Assembly (NCBI RefSeq): GCF_014646195.1
Contig: NZ_BMMZ01000008.1
Span: 1 to 64,000 of the forward strand
Reading direction: 5' to 3'
DNA length: 64,000 nucleotides
Source: Microlunatus endophyticus
GTDB taxonomy: Bacteria; Actinomycetota; Actinomycetes; Propionibacteriales; Propionibacteriaceae
Under the pieces are notes generated by a model. That model was given only the letters and a program-made list of their open reading frames with translations, did no database searches and was not told the origin of the DNA. The position numbers were made by a program, and so were the translations under genes. Below, piece by piece: positions 61,405 to 64,000 of this stretch (position 1 is the first letter of the stretch; each line of letters begins with the position of its first letter).

Positions 61405-62331
61405 CTATGTCGTAGTCCGGTCGCTCGCGGAATCGGTGTTCGCCTGCTGCCTCCGGGCGCTCATCACCGGCTCAGCCGCAGGGTTCGTGATCGACATCAG
61501 GCCGGACCCGCCGACCGTGCCAGGATGTGCATCCTTCTTCTGCGAGGGTGTGGCTCCGGCGCCGTCCCTATCCCCGCGTATCTCGTCGTCTGTGTCTCCG
61601 CCCATCAGGCCGCCGTTGCGGCCGAAGTCACGCGCCATCCTGACTCCGAACCAGATGGCGAATGCTGCGAAGACCCACCATTGCAGGGCGTAGAAGCCAT
61701 TCTGTAACCGCCCGTGCGACGAAGGCAGACTGACGACGACCGGCTGAAGGGATTGCGCCCGCGACTGGTCGGCTCCGAGGGTGGCGAAGCCGTTCACGAG
61801 CAGGCCGTTCCACTGTTGGGTCAGCGTCGGCAGTACGACGGTCGTCGGCTGGGCGCTCGGATCGGCCGGGTCCGGATTGGATCCCTCCGACGGCATGAAG
61901 ATTCCGGTTCCGGACACCTGGCCGGTCGGCGGGGCGGGCGCGTCCCTGCCGACAACCATGCCCCGGACGACGGGCAGGATGCCGCCGTCGGGCAACCGCA
62001 GACCGGTCAGCACCCGGTAGCGGTCGCCCGACCCGGTAGGTATCAGTTCTTGCAGTGCCTTGTCGTAACTGCCGGAAAAGCTGACCTGTCGGCCGTAGGC
62101 GTCGCCAACCTGCTGACCGGGCCGCGCGACCGAGTCGAGCGCGACGGCCGGCGCGGAGGCGCGTTCCGCTGCCTGTTTCTGACCCTGGGCGTTGTAGACG
62201 CCGAGCTGCCACAGGCCAAGGCCGACCATGACGGCGGCCAGGACGAGCCCGAGCAGCACGATTCCCAGCTGTCGCAGGATCAAGGGGGCCCGGGACACCG
62301 GGGGAGTGTCGACCTCGGGTGTTGAGCTCAT
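61405..62331 (-). CDS. SURF1-family cytochrome c oxidase assembly protein
   Basis: The 308-residue protein has one N-terminal helix (LGIVLLGLVLAAVMVGLGLW, followed by Q), a soluble domain with VSFSGSYD, PVVRGMVVG and VLLPTLTQ-like strands, and a second helix (FYALQWWVFAAFAIWFGVRM): the SURF1 topology. The C-terminal 70 residues are disordered. It helps assemble the aa3 oxidase. Its upstream region is a 14-bp tandem repeat. Confidence 0.88.
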   Translation of the reverse strand: MSSTPEVDTPPVSRAPLILRQLGIVLLGLVLAAVMVGLGLWQLGVYNAQGQKQAAERASAPAVALDSVARPGQQVGDAYGRQVSFSGSYDKALQELIPTGSGDRYRVLTGLRLPDGGILPVVRGMVVGRDAPAPPTGQVSGTGIFMPSEGSNPDPADPSAQPTTVVLPTLTQQWNGLLVNGFATLGADQSRAQSLQPVVVSLPSSHGRLQNGFYALQWWVFAAFAIWFGVRMARDFGRNGGLMGGDTDDEIRGDRDGAGATPSQKKDAHPGTVGGSGLMSITNPAAEPVMSARRQQANTDSASDRTTT

Positions 62332-62390
62332 CGTGCGGGTCTCATCGTGCGAGTCTCATCGTGTGGGCTTCGTCGTGTGGGCTTCGTCGA
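62327..62390. repeat. 14-bp tandem repeats between ddl and SURF1
   Basis: Units CTCATCGTGCGGGT (62327-62340), CTCATCGTGCGAGT (62341-62354), CTCATCGTGTGGGC (62355-62368), TTCGTCGTGTGGGC (62369-62382) and a partial fifth. The array covers the SURF1 start region and the space to ddl. Confidence 0.8.
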
Positions 62391-63362
62391 TCACCGGGTC
62401 GGATTCATCGCCCGGATGCCGCGCTTCCACGCGTTCTGTACCAGGGCCGCGCAGGTGTCGCCCAGATCACCGCCGGCGGCCTCGATCGCAAGCGGCATCG
62501 CCGAGGTCTCCGTCATCCCAGGCGCCACGTTGGTCTCCAGGAAGACCGGCTCCCCGGAGCGGTCGATGATCAGATCCGTACGCGACAGGTCAGCGAGGCC
62601 GAGGGTCTTATGGACCCGCAGCGCTGCCTGGGCAGCTCGATCGGCGACCTCGTCGTCGAGTCCGGCCGGGCAGATGAAGCGGGTGGCACCGGGTGTGTAC
62701 CGAGCGGCGTAGTCGTAGACACCGGATTCCGGACGGATCTCCACCGCAGGCAACACTTGCGGGCCGTCACCCCGGTCGACCACACCTACGGTGACCTCGG
62801 TGCCCTCGATGAAGGTCTCGACGACGGCTACCTGGCCGTAGGCGTAGGCCGCCACCATCGCGGCCGGCAGCTGCTCGGGGGAGTCGACCCGACTGCAGCC
62901 GAGTGCTGAACCGCTTCGCGAGGGTTTGACCATCATCGGGAAGCCGACCTGCTCGCCCAACGCCGCGACCAGACTCGCCGCACCGAGCTCGCGAAATATC
63001 TCGTGCGGCAACGCCACCTGGACAGGCGTCGCAACACCGGCGCCAGCCACCACCCGGGTGGCGATCGACTTGTCGAAGGCGATCCGCGAAACCGATGCGA
63101 TCGAGCCGACAAATGGGACGTCGAGCAGCGCGAGCACCTCGCGCAGCGACCCGTCCTCGCCGGCTTCGCCGTGCAGCAAGGGAAAAGCGACCACTTCGCC
63201 GGCCGTGGCAATGCGCTCGACCAGGCCGGAGTCGACGTCACTCTCGATCACGTCAAGATGTTGACTTCGCAGCGCCGTGGCCACCCGGCGTCCGGAATGC
63301 AGCGAAACCTCGCGCTCGTGCGACAACCCACCCGCCAGCACCAGCACACTCGGACTATTCAC
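62391..63362 (-). CDS. ddl: D-alanine--D-alanine ligase
   Basis: The 323-residue ATP-grasp enzyme has VLVLAGGLSHEREVSLHSGR (N-terminal Ddl signature), FPLLHGEAGEDGSLREVLAL, FPMMVKPSRSGSALGCSRVD and VFLETNVAPGMTETSAMPLA (metal-binding Glu/Asn). It joins two D-Ala for peptidoglycan. It stands first in a run with SURF1 and DUF3817. Confidence 0.92.
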   Translation of the reverse strand: MNSPSVLVLAGGLSHEREVSLHSGRRVATALRSQHLDVIESDVDSGLVERIATAGEVVAFPLLHGEAGEDGSLREVLALLDVPFVGSIASVSRIAFDKSIATRVVAGAGVATPVQVALPHEIFRELGAASLVAALGEQVGFPMMVKPSRSGSALGCSRVDSPEQLPAAMVAAYAYGQVAVVETFIEGTEVTVGVVDRGDGPQVLPAVEIRPESGVYDYAARYTPGATRFICPAGLDDEVADRAAQAALRVHKTLGLADLSRTDLIIDRSGEPVFLETNVAPGMTETSAMPLAIEAAGGDLGDTCAALVQNAWKRGIRAMNPTR

Positions 63363-63421
63363 CGAACCACTCCCACACCAAGATCAACATCAGAATCGCT
63401 GTACGGCAACCGGACCGGCCG

Positions 63422-64000
63422 TCACCGTTGATCCGGGCCCGGCGCCTCGTACGGATGCAGAGCGCGCGGCCTTCCAGGGTTGGAGAAGATCGCATTGATC
63501 GACAACTCGTTCCCCATTACTTCAGCCAGCCGCCGGGTGCCCTCGATGATCTGGTCCGGGGTCGGTAGGCAGTAGGACAGTCGCATGTGCCGGGTGCCCA
63601 GGCCGTCGGCGTAAAACGCATTGCCGGGGACGTACGCCACTCGCGCGGTTACCGCCCGCGGCAGCATCGCCTCGGCATCCAGCGGAGCCGGGATCGTCAA
63701 CCAGACGAAGAATCCGCCGCCGGGACGGGTCCAGCTCGTGCCGGGCGGCATGTGTGCCTGAAGTCCGGCAAGCATCGCGTCACGTCGCTCCCGGTAGAGC
63801 TCGCGCGACTTCTTGATCTGACCCCGCCAATCGAAATTCTGCAGGTAGGCCGAGATCGTGTACTGGGAGAAGACCGGGGGACACAGCGTGGCACTCTCCT
63901 GTGCCAGCACGAGTTTCTCCTTGATCGCGTGCGGGGCCAGGATCCAGCCGATCCGGAATCCGGGTGCGAAGGTCTTGGAGAACGAGCCGAGATAGACGAC
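63422..64000 (-). CDS. PLP-dependent class I/II aminotransferase, C-terminal part
   Basis: 193 codons of the C-terminal part are visible; the N-terminus lies beyond the right edge. The edge carries VVYLGSFSKTFAPGFRIGWI with the PLP lysine, then PGGGFFVWLTIPAPLDAEAM and RHMRLSYCLPTPDQIIEGTR, as in 2-aminoadipate/branched-chain-type aminotransferases (LysN/AruH group). The substrate is not determined. Confidence 0.85.
   Translation of the reverse strand, partial: VVYLGSFSKTFAPGFRIGWILAPHAIKEKLVLAQESATLCPPVFSQYTISAYLQNFDWRGQIKKSRELYRERRDAMLAGLQAHMPPGTSWTRPGGGFFVWLTIPAPLDAEAMLPRAVTARVAYVPGNAFYADGLGTRHMRLSYCLPTPDQIIEGTRRLAEVMGNELSINAIFSNPGRPRALHPYEAPGPDQR

Noticed and set aside
1..64000. CRISPR array
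   Set aside because: No set of regularly spaced identical repeats with unique spacers; the tandem arrays found are 14-16 bp units without spacers.

Overview
The window is high-GC actinobacterial chromosome centred on the replication origin. Gene order and content (dnaA, dnaN, short-form gnd, recF, DciA/DUF721, gyrB, gyrA, DUF3566 and tRNA-Ile on one side; rpmH, rnpA, yidD, yidC, jag, rsmG, parA, parB on the other), together with a WhiB-like protein, DUF3817 and SURF1, point to Actinomycetota, most likely Propionibacteriales. This is inferred from synteny and protein character; no 16S rRNA gene is present.

The right half (about 27.6-64 kb) is the origin core with several insertions. dnaA and dnaN are separated by about 5 kb holding an Erm-like methyltransferase, a DnaA-box cluster (probable oriC) and a four-gene OpuC-type compatible-solute ABC operon. 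gyrB and the DciA gene are separated by about 8 kb with a sulfotransferase, a beta-propeller glycosidase-like protein, a set of membrane-anchored beta-domain proteins, a GH172/DUF2961 enzyme and a LapA-domain protein. rsmG and parA are separated by a divergent SDR/TetR pair. parA has a very long N-terminal extension whose coding sequence contains two parS-like sites. All core genes read through without interruption.

The left part is accessory. A mobilizable or conjugative element abuts the 3' end of tRNA-Ile(GAU): tyrosine integrase, excisionase, a frameshifted gene, a WhiB-like protein, a divergent HTH/DUF5919 regulator, an 895-residue orphan membrane protein with a C-terminal zinc ribbon, a decayed ATP-dependent DNA ligase, and a minus-strand operon encoding a MobF relaxase-helicase (TraA), an ArdC-TOPRIM primase fusion and three small or unknown proteins. 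No second attachment site, coupling ATPase or type IV secretion genes are visible, so the element probably continues beyond the left edge or is only mobilizable.

From 0.35 to 13.2 kb lies a patchwork of small, unrelated, mostly single-gene transcription units on both strands: kinase-like, 5' nuclease, methyltransferase, 2H phosphoesterase, VOC/MarR, deaminase, two acetyltransferases, PD-(D/E)XK-like, MFS exporter, phosphoesterase and several orphans. They are separated by related intergenic repeats, notably a GATCNNTGACCGGGC family, CTGCCCGCAAG elements and a 69-bp near-identical repeat pair. The layout recalls a gene-cassette array but lacks recognisable attC cores; it is the best candidate here for something undescribed. 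Three genes in the accessory part carry apparent single frameshifts.

At least eleven genes have a TANNNT-like hexamer ending 6-7 nt before the start codon and no Shine-Dalgarno sequence, so leaderless transcription is probably common. All functional calls come from reading motifs by eye; no database search or structure prediction was run.
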